From Carex sylvatica (taxonomy: Eukaryota; Streptophyta; Magnoliopsida; Poales; Cyperaceae): 64,000 nt of DNA. Below are positions 33,708 to 44,832 of the stretch, one piece after another. Each line of letters begins with the position of its first letter. Positions within the stretch are counted from its first letter, which is position 1. Both the position numbers and the translations under genes were made by a program. The stretch spans positions 496,001 through 560,000 of the forward strand of contig CAXKVR010000048.1 of NCBI GenBank assembly GCA_964058845.1, read 5' to 3'. Below the pieces are notes generated by a model. It saw nothing but the letters and a program-made list of their open reading frames with translations, ran no database searches and was not told the origin of the DNA.

Positions 33708-36700
33708 ATGTCTGTTGGAATTTTCGTACATTTTGGAGGAAAGTTCACAACTGACCAGTATGGTGTACGTTACTCCAAACCTCCAGTAAATACGCGTTGG
33801 GTTGATGAAAATTTCTCATTTGAGGAGTTGCAAACGCTTATTTACGATTTGAGCGGCTACAATAGGAACCGCTATGAATTACAAATAATGGCCCGAGTGC
33901 TCCAAGGAGGAAGGTATCTCAGAATTGCACTGGGAGATGACGTGGCATTGAGAGGCCTGATCAACAGGACTGTGAGGTCCGGTGATAGTGGATTCGAAGT
34001 TTTTGCGTGCAGGATTCACAGAGGATCAGGGTCTGGAAGTTCAGGCCAAAATTATATTGCAGAAAATTATCAACAAAATGCAGAACCACACACTCCTATA
34101 TTCGTACCCGAACCAACGCCAGAACCAGAAATATATAGTAATTCACATCAACCTCCACATTTGATCCCACCCGGACTACAATCTCCACCTTTTATCCCAC
34201 CTATATATGTGTCGGGAGGTCCTTCATTCTTACCTGGGCCTGAACCAAATCCTCACCCCAGACCGCCACCAGTACAGGAGGATTCACACGAGTCAGAATT
34301 TGAATTTATGAACGAAGTACCGGAGGAGAATCTACAAACTGGGGATGAATTGGGAGAAGAACACTGGGACGATAATGATGAGGGAGATGATACCGATGAA
34401 GGAGAATACACACAGCCTACTGTGAGGCAGAATAGAAATATGTCATTAAGTGGCCGTTCTGAGACTCACCCGTTCGTAAACTTCAATGACACATCTGCTT
34501 TTCGAGAAGCAGATGTTTCTTACTACGGTCATCGGGTTGAATACAAGAGTGAGCTCGCACAAGGTCAGTACTTCGAAAATAAAAAACAGCTGACGAAAAA
34601 GATCAGAGAGCACCATGTTGACAAGAATCAGGAGATATATACTCACAAAAGTGACAAATCCCGGTTGGAAATTAGATGCAACACTCAGAATTGTCATTTT
34701 ATCCTGAAGGCAAGAGCAACAAATTATGAAGATACATGGGTAATAACTGAGCAAGACACGCCTCACACATGCACGTCAGAGTACACCAGGACTGACCATG
34801 CACAACTCACGGCATCAATCATCGCAGATATCATCGAGGATAGCATTAAGAAAGACCCCTGTATGAGCATTCGGAGTGTGGAAAACTGCGTGAGGGTTAG
34901 ATTTCGAACTATAACCCCAAAGTACAACCGACTTTGGAGAGGTCGTGATATTGCAGTATCCCGACAATTCGGGAGTTGGGAGGAATCGTACAATTTTATG
35001 AAACTATTGCTTATCGGGATATGTGACAAGAATCCCGGCTCGAGGCACCAATTTCTGACTAGTCCGAGCATCGATAAAAATACAGGACTGGTCAAGCAAG
35101 ATGTGCAGCAATTTAGGGCCGTCGCATGGGCTTATGGACCATGCATCACCGCAGTTGATTACTTGAGACCGGTGATCAGTATAGATGCAGCCTTCCTCTC
35201 TGGACGGTATGAGGGACGGCTTTTGATGGCCTGCGGCTATGATGCCGAGAATCAATTGTTGCCTCTAGCATTTGGAATTGTACAGAAGGAGAATGAAGAG
35301 AATTGGGGTTTTTTCTTACAGTGGTTTAGAATTCATGTGCTTGGTGTTAATAGATTCGTATGCGTTATATCAGACCAACACAAGGCGATCAAAGCTTCTT
35401 TGAAACCCGAATACGGATGGGATGGAAATAATTTTGTGCACAGGTTTTGTATGCAGCATGTTGCTGATAACCTGGTGCAGGCGTGCGGAAAGGACAAATG
35501 GTACGGAACCAGGTTCAAACAAGGAGCCAGGAAGAAGAAGCCAAGAAGGCTGAAAGAGATGTTCGAAGAATTTGCCATGGTATGTCTAATATTGTCTAAG
35601 TTATATCATTTTTGTTTCCTTGACATGCATATTTCATCTAATTTTACTTTGTTCTATTGCAGCAAAATCCGAAGTGTAATGTTTTTTTAAAGAGAGTGGG
35701 CAAAGTACGTCCTAATGATGTCATGGAGCCGTCAAATTATGAGAAAATCTTTCAAACCTGTGATGGAGGATATCGATTTGGTATCATGACAACAAATGGC
35801 TCTGAGTCCCTGAACGCTGTCTTTAAGGAGGCCCGAATGTTGCCCGTAGCTGCACTTGTTGAGGAGACATTCTACAAGTGCAACAGGTGGTTTGTTCAGC
35901 GGCGGCAGGCAGCAATGGAGCACAGCACTGCTTGTAAGCCTTTTTCCAAACGGGTACAAGATAAGCTTGCCAAACGGTGGGAGAAAGCTGTGGGTATGGA
36001 TGTCATCTCATACTCGCACGGCGAAGGTAAGTACGAAGTCACGGGCCCAGATGAATATGTCCCAGTAGTCCAAACACAGGATGGAACTATGTCCATTATA
36101 CATAGAAAGTTCAAGTATATTGCGACATTCGGAGCTGATAGAGCAGTGGAATGTACATGCAGAGGTATCCAACTAACTGGAATTATGTGCGCTCATGTGT
36201 TAGCGGTTTGTCGCCATAACAGCTGGTCCCCCGATCAATTTGTTGCCCACTGGTACAGAATGGAGTACCTTCTGAGTACTTGGAATGCCTTGTTTGTTCC
36301 CTACGGTAATCCTGAAGAATGGCCTACGACCACTACCCCAAAATACGAGCCGAACAAAGATTGGATACGGTATGGTAGGAGAAAACACATCCGTCAACCA
36401 ATGACCATGGATGAAATGCAAGGTAGGCAAATAGGGCACCGTCCTCGCCGTTCCATTACCGACAGGCAGATGCGAGGTATGTAATATTGAACAATGATTA
36501 TATTTTATTACATTTTTCAATAACTTACTATATCATTTATTGGGTCTGCAGATTCTCGTAACGCAGCAAATGCAGCTGAAAACGATCGAGTTATGGCAGA
36601 GGCAAGTGGATCGCAAGGGTCGAGGCGCAGCACAGCCAGAAGCCGTACCTTCCGTGAAAATGCTACTATGATGTTTAGGGAGGCAATGGGAGAAGTACTG

Positions 36701-36997
36701 ACAGGAGAAGAGGTGGTTGGGATGCAGGGGCATTCAGGTACTACCCAGCGGAGAAGGAGCACATCTCAAGCTGGAAGGAGGAGCACATCTCACGCGGGAC
36801 CATCTGGTACAGCACACGAGGAAGGAGAAGCTTTGCAACCACCTAGGAGGAGCACATCTCAACTAGGAGGGACGAGCACATATGGTGCAGGGCCATCTGG
36901 TACAGCAAACCAGCAAGAAGAAGCAGTACAACCAGCTAGAAGAAGCACATCATCATGGGGATCTCGTGTGCTGAGGGGATTGAATTTTAGACGATGA
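33708..36997 (+). CDS. MuDR-family transposase
   Basis: Three coding exons, 33708-35579, 35663-36476 and 36552-36997, join in phase to 1043 residues. Domain order: an N-terminal domain from MSVGIFVHFGGKF, a Pro-rich then acidic linker, a WRKY-GCM1-type zinc finger (C324, C329, H353, C355), and the MULE DDE catalytic core. The core has D493 in SIDAAFLSG, D556 in VISDQHKAI and E672 in NGSESLNAVF. A SWIM zinc finger follows (C788, C790, C800, H802; CxCx9CxH). The tail repeats RRSTSQ/H/S units. It should bind the TIRs and catalyse cut-and-paste in the nucleus. All catalytic residues are present and there is no frameshift. Stopping at 36484 without the second splice loses the repeat tail, so isoforms are possible. 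It was probably formerly annotated as a transposase only. Confidence 0.92.
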
Positions 36998-37180
36998 CTT
37001 AATATAATTTGTATAGTTGTATTGTATCGTTTGATTACATGTTGTATTATTTTATGTGAATGTGTTGTATTATTTTATGTAAATGGATTGTATTAGTTTA
37101 TGTTATGATTTATTTATGTTTTAATATTTTATGATATGACTTATTCACGTTATAGTATGTTTATTTTGTTGTTGAACAGG
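36998..37180. other. 3' region of the transposase gene
   Basis: AT-rich, with TGTTGTATTATTTTATGT repeated twice. It ends in a good acceptor, GTTGTTGAACAG, just before the next ATG, so a spliced join to upstream exons is possible. Confidence 0.45.
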
Positions 37181-37435
37181 ATGAACGATAGCAACCGAGG
37201 TATCGAGCAAGGAGAATGTCACTGTAAATTTTGTTTTCTTAGAAAAAGATTTGGTCCGCAACCTATTGTTCATCCTCCCCTTTCAGACGATGACTTTGTT
37301 GAAAATTCATACGGATCTGGTAAGGCGAGCACATCATCGGGAGTAACTACTCTTAAGCCAGCTGATAAGAAGCCGGCTGCTAAGAAGCCGGCTGATAAGA
37401 AGCCAGCTGCTAAGAAACCGGCTTATAAGAAATAG
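37181..37435 (+). CDS. Small Cys- and Lys-rich protein of the MULE
   Basis: An 84-residue frame from the ATG at 37181 (an upstream ATG at 37136 would add 15 residues). The first part contains ECHCKFCFLRKRFGP, a short Cys cluster, and an acidic patch LSDDDFVEN. The end is a basic repeat of KPADKKPAAKKPADKK type, coded by alternating GCTGATAAGAAGCC and GCTGCTAAGAAGCC units. I do not recognise a family. It could be a third MULE protein or an alternative 3' exon of the transposase, because an acceptor lies directly upstream. The basic tail suggests nucleic-acid or chromatin contact, which is inference. Confidence 0.45.
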   Translation: MNDSNRGIEQGECHCKFCFLRKRFGPQPIVHPPLSDDDFVENSYGSGKASTSSGVTTLKPADKKPAAKKPADKKPAAKKPAYKK

Positions 37436-37912
37436 GGTTTTAAATGCCTTTGTTTAAATTTTACATTGTAAGATATTTTTATTCCGACCCCAACTTTGCA
37501 CACTCGTTATCGGAGCAAACTATCTCCAAAAATTATGAAAATTGAGCGACATACATTGTTGACATTTCCAAACAGGACTGTAAAGTTTCATACGAAATCT
37601 CCGAACGGATCGTGAGATATAAGAGCTCAAAAATAGCCCGAACTGATGACGTTTTCATTCCGACCCCAACTTTGCACCCTCATTTTTTTTGTTTAGTGTT
37701 CTTTTGTTGTTCTTTTGTTTTTGATTTAGTGGTTCTATTAGTATGTTTTTTGTTCTTAATTATGTAGTGTTTCTCTTATTATTTTTTCTGTTGTATAAAT
37801 ACTACCATAAAACATAGCTAAACTCAGAACAAAAATCATAATAAGCTATCAGCGTACATAATACATAATAAAACATAAAACACTACAAAGAAAACAATAA
37901 AAAAACTCTCTA
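37436..37912. other. Spacer between convergent MULE genes, with 21-bp direct repeats
   Basis: ATTCCGACCCCAACTTTGCA plus C occurs at 37481-37501 and 37657-37677. No ORF of note. It should hold the 3' ends of the two convergent transcription units. Confidence 0.6.
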
Positions 37913-40849
37913 TCAACGATACCGCGAATCGGAATATCGGTCAGCTGGTCTGCCTCTGTTCTCTCTGGTGAAAACTCGATGCCAGTTATTCCACTGTACT
38001 TCTCCTTCCTGCGCCACACGAGCTGGTGTGATCTCGACCTCGGGCTCAGGCTCTCTGCTCATCGTGAGTGCTGTACCCCATGGATCCTCGGCGGCGTGTG
38101 TAGCTGGCAGAGGGGTATGAAACAAGGATAAGTCAGGATGAGTCCCGCTACCAGAGGCCTCCCAATCGTGAGCCCTCGCTGGATACGGCTGATGCGGTGC
38201 AGGAGAAGCGGCTGTATCCCACTGATCACCTGGAGCTAGCTCTGCAAGGCTGAACTCCATGCCCTGAGACTCATGCATAGACTGAATCTCCGGAGATCGA
38301 GCCTGGTGCTCAGGCTGTGTCGGAATGTAGGCAAGACCCTGCAAGGATACAAATAATTCAATAAATTTTAACTAACGTACTTTACTGAAGGAGAAAATTT
38401 TAACTAACTTGACATAAAATAAAGAAGACCGAACCTGAGGAAGCTCCGGGGATCTAGTCTGGTGCTCAGGCTGTGTCGGCATGTAGGCAGGACCCTGCAA
38501 GGAAACAAATAATTCAATAAATTTTAACTAACTTACTTTACTGAATGAGAAAATGTTAACTAACTTGACATAAAATAAATAATACCGAACCTGGGGAAGA
38601 CACGGACGTCCATACTGGTCAAAATAGGCGTGCCAACTAGACATGCCCAGAACCCAACGGTGGTAGTCCCACTCTGGCTGGTCTGCGGGCTCTGGTGGCA
38701 TATCAGCAGTCATAACAGGTGGCGCGTCGGGCTCATCCCTATGTACTCTGCGCCAATCGATGTCCTCTCCGGCGTCTCTGAGCATCGTGACTAGCTTGGC
38801 CTCGTGGCCGTGGCCCTCAATACAAGGCGCAAAGTAGTTCAACATTGTGTGTCCAAAAGCCCTGAAGCCACGCTTTCCAAGACAAACGATTGAATGTGCT
38901 CCACCTTTAACCGCTAGTAGCAACTAAAAAAATTAAAATAAGAAACATTAGAAAAAAAAGGTTAAAAAGATGGTCAAAATGAGTTGTTTTAGGTGCATTA
39001 CTTACATCACGAGCCCCTTTTCTGCCAGTGGGAGTATAACCATCATCTTCGAAGATCTTGGAGCGGAGATAATTGCCGTAATCTCCCTCAAGATACACTG
39101 ATGCCATGCCGACCCACAGGTACCAAGCCTGGTATCTCAGTAGGGGAGACCCCTGCAGCTGCGTCTCATAATCCTCCGACATATGCCACAAGTTCTCCCT
39201 CATGGTCCCTGCTCTGTCGTAGTGCTCCAGGAAAGCCGTACTCCAATCTCTATCGGCGTGATTACCGTGGTACGTCCTGTAATTAATATGTTACATGCAA
39301 ATTAGTGTTTACAACAACTAATATTAAATACAAAATTCAAGAAAAACATAACTTGTACGTACCCGTGTAGCCTCGTGATAATAGATCTCGGGATGTCTGG
39401 ATCTGCGGGGATGAGTGGAGGAAGTCCAAACTGACGGAGCACCCGGTCTGGATAGTGATGCTCCACTATCCAGAAGCAAATCAGCGGACCCCTGTAGAGC
39501 CACATCTCCTCATCATCTGATATAATCTGTGGCAGGCTCCCCTCACAGTATGACTCAGCATACGGAGTCCAGCTCACCTGCGTGTCACCCAGACTCTGCA
39601 ACTGACCACGGACCAACCTGATGCCTGCTGGCTTTCCGTGAGGCGTGTCCACGTAGCTGTGATTCCCGTACCATTTCTTGCCAAATGCCGGGTGATATGC
39701 ATCATCGGGCTCTCCCGAATGTAGTGACTCATTCTGCACGGGTACCGCCACTGGTATGCGCGACCACGACCAATGCTGCAGTAGAAGTGTCGGCCCGTAC
39801 ATCTTCTTACTTTTAGGCTGCAATTTGAAGAATATTAGACGTCGGAACAAGTTAATTTTTAAAAATAAGACAACAATAACATACTGACCTTGCAAGCATG
39901 GCACAGGTTCGAGTAAAGATGTGCCAGGACGGCTCCACCCCAGTTGTACTTTCTTGATGACCCAAGGTCTCTCAACAGCTCCAGATACATAATCGGAATG
40001 GCATCACTGCTCGAATCAGGAAACATGACAGAACCAAATAGGTCCATCACGAAAGCCCGTGTGTATCTGAAATGTCAAAATTAGGGACCAACCCATTTTT
40101 TGCAATGAAATAAAATACAAAATAAATATATATATATATATATAATGGTTTATAAAAGTACCTCTCAATGTCATGCTGTGTGGATCGCCAATGCAAACCT
40201 CGATCGGCAAACAGAGCTCGCAGCGCCGTCTTCTTCAGATGAAATCTCGATCTCCCACCATTATCACGTACATCTGGCTCTGCTCCCAACAGCTCTGTGA
40301 GGCTGGCATTAATCATGTTCTCATCAGTGGGGTCAGATATGCCACCGATGGGCACGCCCTGGATAGGCAAACCCCAAAGGACACTCACGTCCTGGAGAGT
40401 CACTGTCATCTCTCCGAACGGCAAATGGAATGTGTGTGTCTCGGGGCGCCATCGCTCCACTAGCCCCTGAATGAGGGACGCATTAATGGCCTTGCTCTCC
40501 GTCTCCAATATATCGACCAAATGGTACAACCCCAGATTGTGTAGATACGGGTCCATCAGAGAGTAGTACTGCATGCCATAAACCCGACACTTGCTTTCTA
40601 GAGACTCCTGACTCTGCGTTGAAAAAAAAACAAACAACATAAAAATCTGAAAATATGAGAACTCTAAAAAAATTTAACGTAAAAAAAGAAAAAAATAAAG
40701 TAATCACGTACCTCTCGGGATGCTAGTGAGACTCGATGCTCACTGTGAGGTATCCATAATAATGGACTGAAATGCTCCGTGCTATCCACGGGAATGGGCT
40801 CATCAATAGGGTCGGGTGGTGGTGGTCTCCTAGGACGTCCCCTAGCCAT
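37913..40849 (-). CDS. Plant mobile domain (PMD) protein, MAIN/PP7-long-form-like
   Basis: Eight exons join in phase to 770 residues: 40849-40712, 40613-40162, 40066-39889, 39817-39363, 39276-39006, 38923-38591, 38494-38435 and 38338-37913. The PMD is recognised from LVERWRPETHTFHLPFGEMT and LQDVSVLWGLPIQGVPIGG (about residues 97-136) through RKYNWGGAVLAHLYSNLC. The tail is low-complexity with repeats of QPEHQxRSPE. PMD proteins are plant-specific; Arabidopsis MAIN and MAIL1 act in the nucleus in gene expression and transposon silencing, and many PMD genes sit in transposons. Here the gene lies wholly inside MULE TIRs, reads inward from the right TIR and converges on the transposase. An anti-silencing or host-interaction role is a guess. 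The coding region looks intact. Confidence 0.87.
38344..38600 (-). repeat. Tandemly duplicated exon-intron unit in the PMD gene
   Basis: Exon 7 and its upstream intron nearly duplicate the start of exon 8 and its upstream intron. Coding GPAYMPTQPEHQTRSPE pairs with GLAYIPTQPEHQARSPE. The introns pair too, from GTTCGGT through TATGTCAAGTTAGTTAA to the CCTTGCAG acceptor. The unit is about 156 bp, and both copies keep phase 0. Confidence 0.8.
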
Positions 40850-40850
40850 C

Positions 40851-42494
40851 CTACGTTTGGAAAAAAAATTAGACATGCTACATTTGACTAAAATAAGCTC
40901 ATTCCTGTTAAAATATAATAAAATAAGCTAATTCATATCAAAAAATACAAAACTACCCTAGTAAGAAAAAAAAAAGTTAAAATAATGCGTTAGAATAAAA
41001 AAAAAATTGTTATTCGCCTAAAATATGCTAAAACAAGCGGAAATACACTAAAACAATATATTTGCGGTAAAAATAGGCTAAATTACGTTAATATGAAAAA
41101 AAAAAGGTTATTCGGACAAAATATACTAAAATATGATAAAATACAATAATTACGGTCAAATATGCTAAAATACGCTAATTATGGCAAAAATTTACTAAAT
41201 ATGCTAATTTCGGTAAAAAACAGTTAAAATAATGCGTTACAATAAAAAAAAATTGTTATTCGCCTAAAATATGGTAAAACAAGCGGAAATACACTAAAAC
41301 AATATATTTGCGGTAAAAATAGGCTAAATTACGTTAATATGAAAAAAAAAGGTTATTCGGACAAAATATACTAAAATATGATAAAAGACAATAATTACGG
41401 TCAAATATGCTAAAATACGCTAATTATGGCAAAAATTTACTAAATATGCTAATTTCGGTAAAAAACAGTTAAAATTATGCGTTAGAATAAAAAAAAAATG
41501 TTATTCGCCTAAAATATGGTAAAACAAGCGGAAATACACTAAAACAATATATTTGCGGTAAAAATAGGCTAAATTACGTTACTATGAAAAAAAAAAAGGT
41601 TATTCGGATAAAATATACTAAAATATGATAAAATACAATAATTACGGTCAAATATGCTAAAATACGCTAATTATGGCAAAAATTTACTAAATATGCTAAT
41701 TTCGGTAAAAATATGTTAAAATAATGCGTTACAATAAAAAAAAAATGTTATTCGCCTAAAATATGCTAAAACAAGCGGAAATACACTAAAATAATATATT
41801 TGCGGTAAAAATAGGCTAAATTACGTTACTATGAAAAAAAAAAAGGTTATTCGGATAAAATATACTAAAATATGATAAAATACAATAATTACGGTCAAAT
41901 ATGCTAAAATACGCTAATTATGACAAAAATTTACTAAATATGCTAATTTCGGTAAAAATATGTTAAAATAATGCGTTACAATAAAAAAAAAATGTTATTC
42001 GCCTAAAATATGCTAAAACAAGCGGAAATACACTAAAACAATATATTTGCGGTAAAATAGTCTAAATTACGTTAATTACGACAAAAAATATACTACATTT
42101 CTCAAAATATGCTAATTACGGTCAAATTATGCTAAAATACGCTAATTACGGCAAAATTTCGGAATAAATAATTCAAAATAAAATTAAAACTAACTATGGT
42201 ACCATAATTATCACTAATTTCAAATATTTTTGGTACCTAATTGACGCTAATTACCACTAAATTTGTACCGTAATAAAATAATCATAATTATAAATAAATT
42301 AAAACTAACTTTGGTACCATAATTATCACTAATTTTAAATATTTTTGGTACCTACATTAATGCTAATTACCACTAAATTGGTACCGTAATTAAATAATCA
42401 CAATTATAACTAATTAGCACTAACTAACTTAATTTGACTAATCTATAATTTTTTTACACTACAAATGAAATTTCAAATATATATAGGGACTTAC
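40851..42494 (-). promoter_or_regulatory. Leader intron of the PMD gene
   Basis: Donor TTGCAA|GTAAGT (minus strand, intron from 42494) and acceptor CGTAG at 40852-40851, one base before the ATG. The leader exon is CT-rich and lies at about 42495-42600. A TATAAATA motif on the minus strand (about 42606-42613) sits beside the right TIR. The intron is 1644 bp and mostly tandem repeat. Confidence 0.6.
40978..42130. repeat. Tandem array of about 246-bp units, about 4.6 copies
   Basis: Units start near 40984, 41231, 41477, 41722 and 41970, marked by AATGCGTTASAATAAAAAAA. Each also has GCCTAAAATATGSTAAAACA, TATTTGCGGTAAAAATAG and ATTACGGTCAAATATGCTAA. Adjacent copies are very similar. The last is partial and grades into GGTACCATAATTATCACTAA repeats (about 42197-42410). 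Confidence 0.9.
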
Positions 42495-42614
42495 TTGCAA
42501 ATTGGAAGAAGAGAGAAGAAGAGAGGAGAAATTCGGGTGGGGAGGAGAGAGAGTGAGATTTTTAGAAAATGAATTGTGAGGAGAGAGAAAGTTCTGTGGA
42601 GGGTTATTTATAGG

Positions 42615-42722
42615 CCCGGACCGCCCCATTTTTAGGCGGTCAGGGCATTTTTAAAAATTTGGCTGGAACCCTGTTATTTTTAACAATTTGTTTTTTTTTT
42701 TGGATATTTTTAAAAATGTCGG
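42615..42722 (-). repeat. Right TIR of the MULE
   Basis: Reverse complement of the left TIR with one mismatch; it contains the dyad at 42619-42641. The target duplication follows at 42723-42731. Confidence 0.93.
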
Positions 42723-42731
42723 TAATTTTTC

Positions 42732-43134
42732 CAAATGTGCGAATACTAAAATAAATATGTATGAAATAAAAAAATAAAAAGGTCCTTTCAAAATAGTGGA
42801 AGAAAAAAGAAATTATATCCCCAATATAGGGAATTTTTTTTAGTTTACATGAATCTTAAAGTTGATTGGACGGTCGAGATCTATTAATTTAAAAGATTCA
42901 TTTTTGAGTTAATGCAGAGGATACGAATTCGTCCACGTAGGCCATGCCAATTCATGACATCACATAGAGATACGCCAAATCATAAATTTTGCTTCCCGTT
43001 ACTTAGCTTTCATGGCAACCTTCCCACAATCCCACCTTACCTACCTACCTTAGCCATAATCATTCCATTTTCATCAGATATATTTAATCATACTCTGCTC
43101 CATTACTGCCCGGAAGAAAACAACTTTGGAGGCT
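42732..43134. other. Intergenic DNA with a truncated MITE end
   Basis: At about 42890-42935, TTTTTGAGTTAATGCAGAGG and GATACGAATTC match the right end of the CTGCATTAACTC MITE family; the left half is missing. No gene is supported. Confidence 0.55.
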
Positions 43135-43600
43135 CCACGCTCCTAGAGTGGGAAAAATGGCACGTCGAAGCCGGCTCCGTCACGGCACGGCACGAGTGTC
43201 AGATATGTGGTGTGTTCGCATGTTTCGTGCTGTGACCAATTGTTAGCAAAGAAGACACGGCACGACACGAAAATTACCTTCGTCACGACACGGCACGGCA
43301 CGGAACACGACACGGCACGGCACGAAACACGGCAAGGCACGGAATGAGAGACACGGAAGATACGGGATTTGCTATATATTACTATTTTTAGATAAATGTC
43401 AGTTATATTCCGGTCATCTTCTCTTTTTAGATACGGGATTGGCACGACACGACTTGGTCACGGCACGCGAGTCACGACGTGACTCGCGTGTCGTGACCAT
43501 TCGCGTGCCGTGACCAACCCTCATAATTTTGGTCACGACACGACACGTAACCAAAGTCACGGCATGTTAGTCACGACATGACACGTTTTTTCCACACTAC
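43135..43600. repeat. CACGACACG-family repeat, second copy
   Basis: Begins near GAGTGGGAAAAATGGCACGT, as at 15803. It has dense CACGGCACGACACG variants and a palindromic GCGAGTCACGACGTGACTCGC. ORFs here only reflect the simple motif. Confidence 0.65.
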
Positions 43601-43607
43601 ACGCTCC

Positions 43608-43819
43608 GAGTCCGCATCGTCTGCATTAACTCAAAAGAGAATCTTTTGAGTTAATACATCTTGACCGTCTGATTGTAAACGGAGTTCATCCGGTCCCTGT
43701 CTATAACATAGAGTTTTTAATATTAGTGCAGATCTAATTCGCACAAATTTTAAAGCTCATTAGACAATCTAGATACATTAACTGATTCCTTTTTGAGTTA
43801 ATGCAGAGGATACGAATTC
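43608..43819. mobile_element. Small MITE, CTGCATTAACTC family, copy 2, with 9-bp duplication
   Basis: The ends GAGTCCGCATCGTCTGCATT and the complement of TGCAGAGGATACGAATTC pair imperfectly. Flanks ACACGCTCC (43599-43607) and CCACGCTCC (43820-43828) match at 8 of 9, a Mutator-type duplication. It is inserted at the edge of a CACGACACG repeat. Confidence 0.75.
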
Positions 43820-43828
43820 CCACGCTCC

Positions 43829-44411
43829 GCTGCCATTCTGCATTCTGCCAGGCGATGGCATTTACGCGTTATCCGTAGTTCGCACTTCACACTTCGCACG
43901 TGGATTCTGCCAAGTCCTGTTTACTTGAATCAGACGATTTGTAAAGGATCAGAAACTTTCTTGTATTATTAAGAATATAACTTAAATCGCTTCATGTTAA
44001 TCAATGGGCTCATGAAATTTTTTTTTTTTTTTTTTTTTGTCAAAAAGCCCGTAGACACTTACCATTAATTCAACAGTACTGTTACAGCAACAGTTAACAT
44101 AGTACATGATTCAACGTATTATCCCTAATACCCTTATCCTACCGCTGCAGCCAAACCAGTAGTCTTGTACCTTGAGTCATGGCACTGGTAACAACATTCC
44201 TTCCCCTTTGTGGTCATGCATAATAAATTTTGTTGCATGCCAGTCCACTAAAAATAGAAAATGACAGAAATTGTAAACTCCACCCACACAGTAGTCCAAC
44301 CAACGCTTTGGACTACAAAGACTATCTAGAAGCAGCTGATACAAAAATACTCAAATCAGCACAGTAGCACAGCAGTTTCAGAAAAACAAATTCCCTCCCA
44401 AACAGTGTAAC
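43829..44411. other. Intergenic DNA
   Basis: Contains a poly(T) run of about 22 at 44017-44038. No gene is supported. Confidence 0.5.
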
Positions 44412-44776
44412 TGTTGAAGTTACAAGCTAATACGTACAACAAAGTTCATATCTAATCCAGAAAAAAATGAAGAAGGAAATCAAATAATAATTAAATTATA
44501 TTTTCCTTACTTTATTAGTTGATTTGTTTCCTAGTTGTTTGCATGGAAATATATATTGTTAGAATAGAAAGAATGAAAAAAGGAAGGAATGAGATTTGTA
44601 TCCAACTAGAGTCGTAGGGGCTAGCTTATATATCGGCCCTTGGTCTCTCTGTAGAAAAAAAAATATGTAAGAAAAAAATATATATATTTGATTGAAATAA
44701 ACAAAGGGAGGAAATGGAGATTCATGTGAGTGATTGTGTTCTTGTCCTTTGTTATATTATTCTAATAATTTTGACA
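44412..44776 (+). repeat. LTR 1 of the second Copia
   Basis: 365 bp, TG...CA, followed directly by the primer site at 44777-44788. Confidence 0.9.
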
Positions 44777-44832
44777 TGGTATCAGAGCGGTGATCGATCC
44801 AAAAATCTCAACATTCCAAGACCTCACCAATA

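Larger units (their letters stand above)
33102..42722. mobile_element. Complete Mutator-like element carrying transposase and PMD genes
   Basis: A 9621-bp element. TIRs 33102-33209 and 42615-42722 (108 bp) differ at one position only. Flanking 9-mers TAATTTTTC at 33093-33101 and 42723-42731 are identical, the Mutator hallmark. Inside are a MuDR transposase gene (+), a PMD gene (-) converging on it, a small Lys-rich ORF, and tandem repeats in both leader introns. The near-identical TIRs and intact frames point to recent insertion; activity is inferred. Confidence 0.93.

Noticed and set aside
41000..42130. CRISPR-like or centromere-like array
   Set aside because: The units are directly abutting 246-bp tandem repeats without unique spacers, in a eukaryote, and lie inside a transposon leader intron.
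43143..43445. Frame rich in VPCRVSCRAVSC
   Set aside because: It is the translation of the CACGGCACGACACG repeat, not a protein gene.
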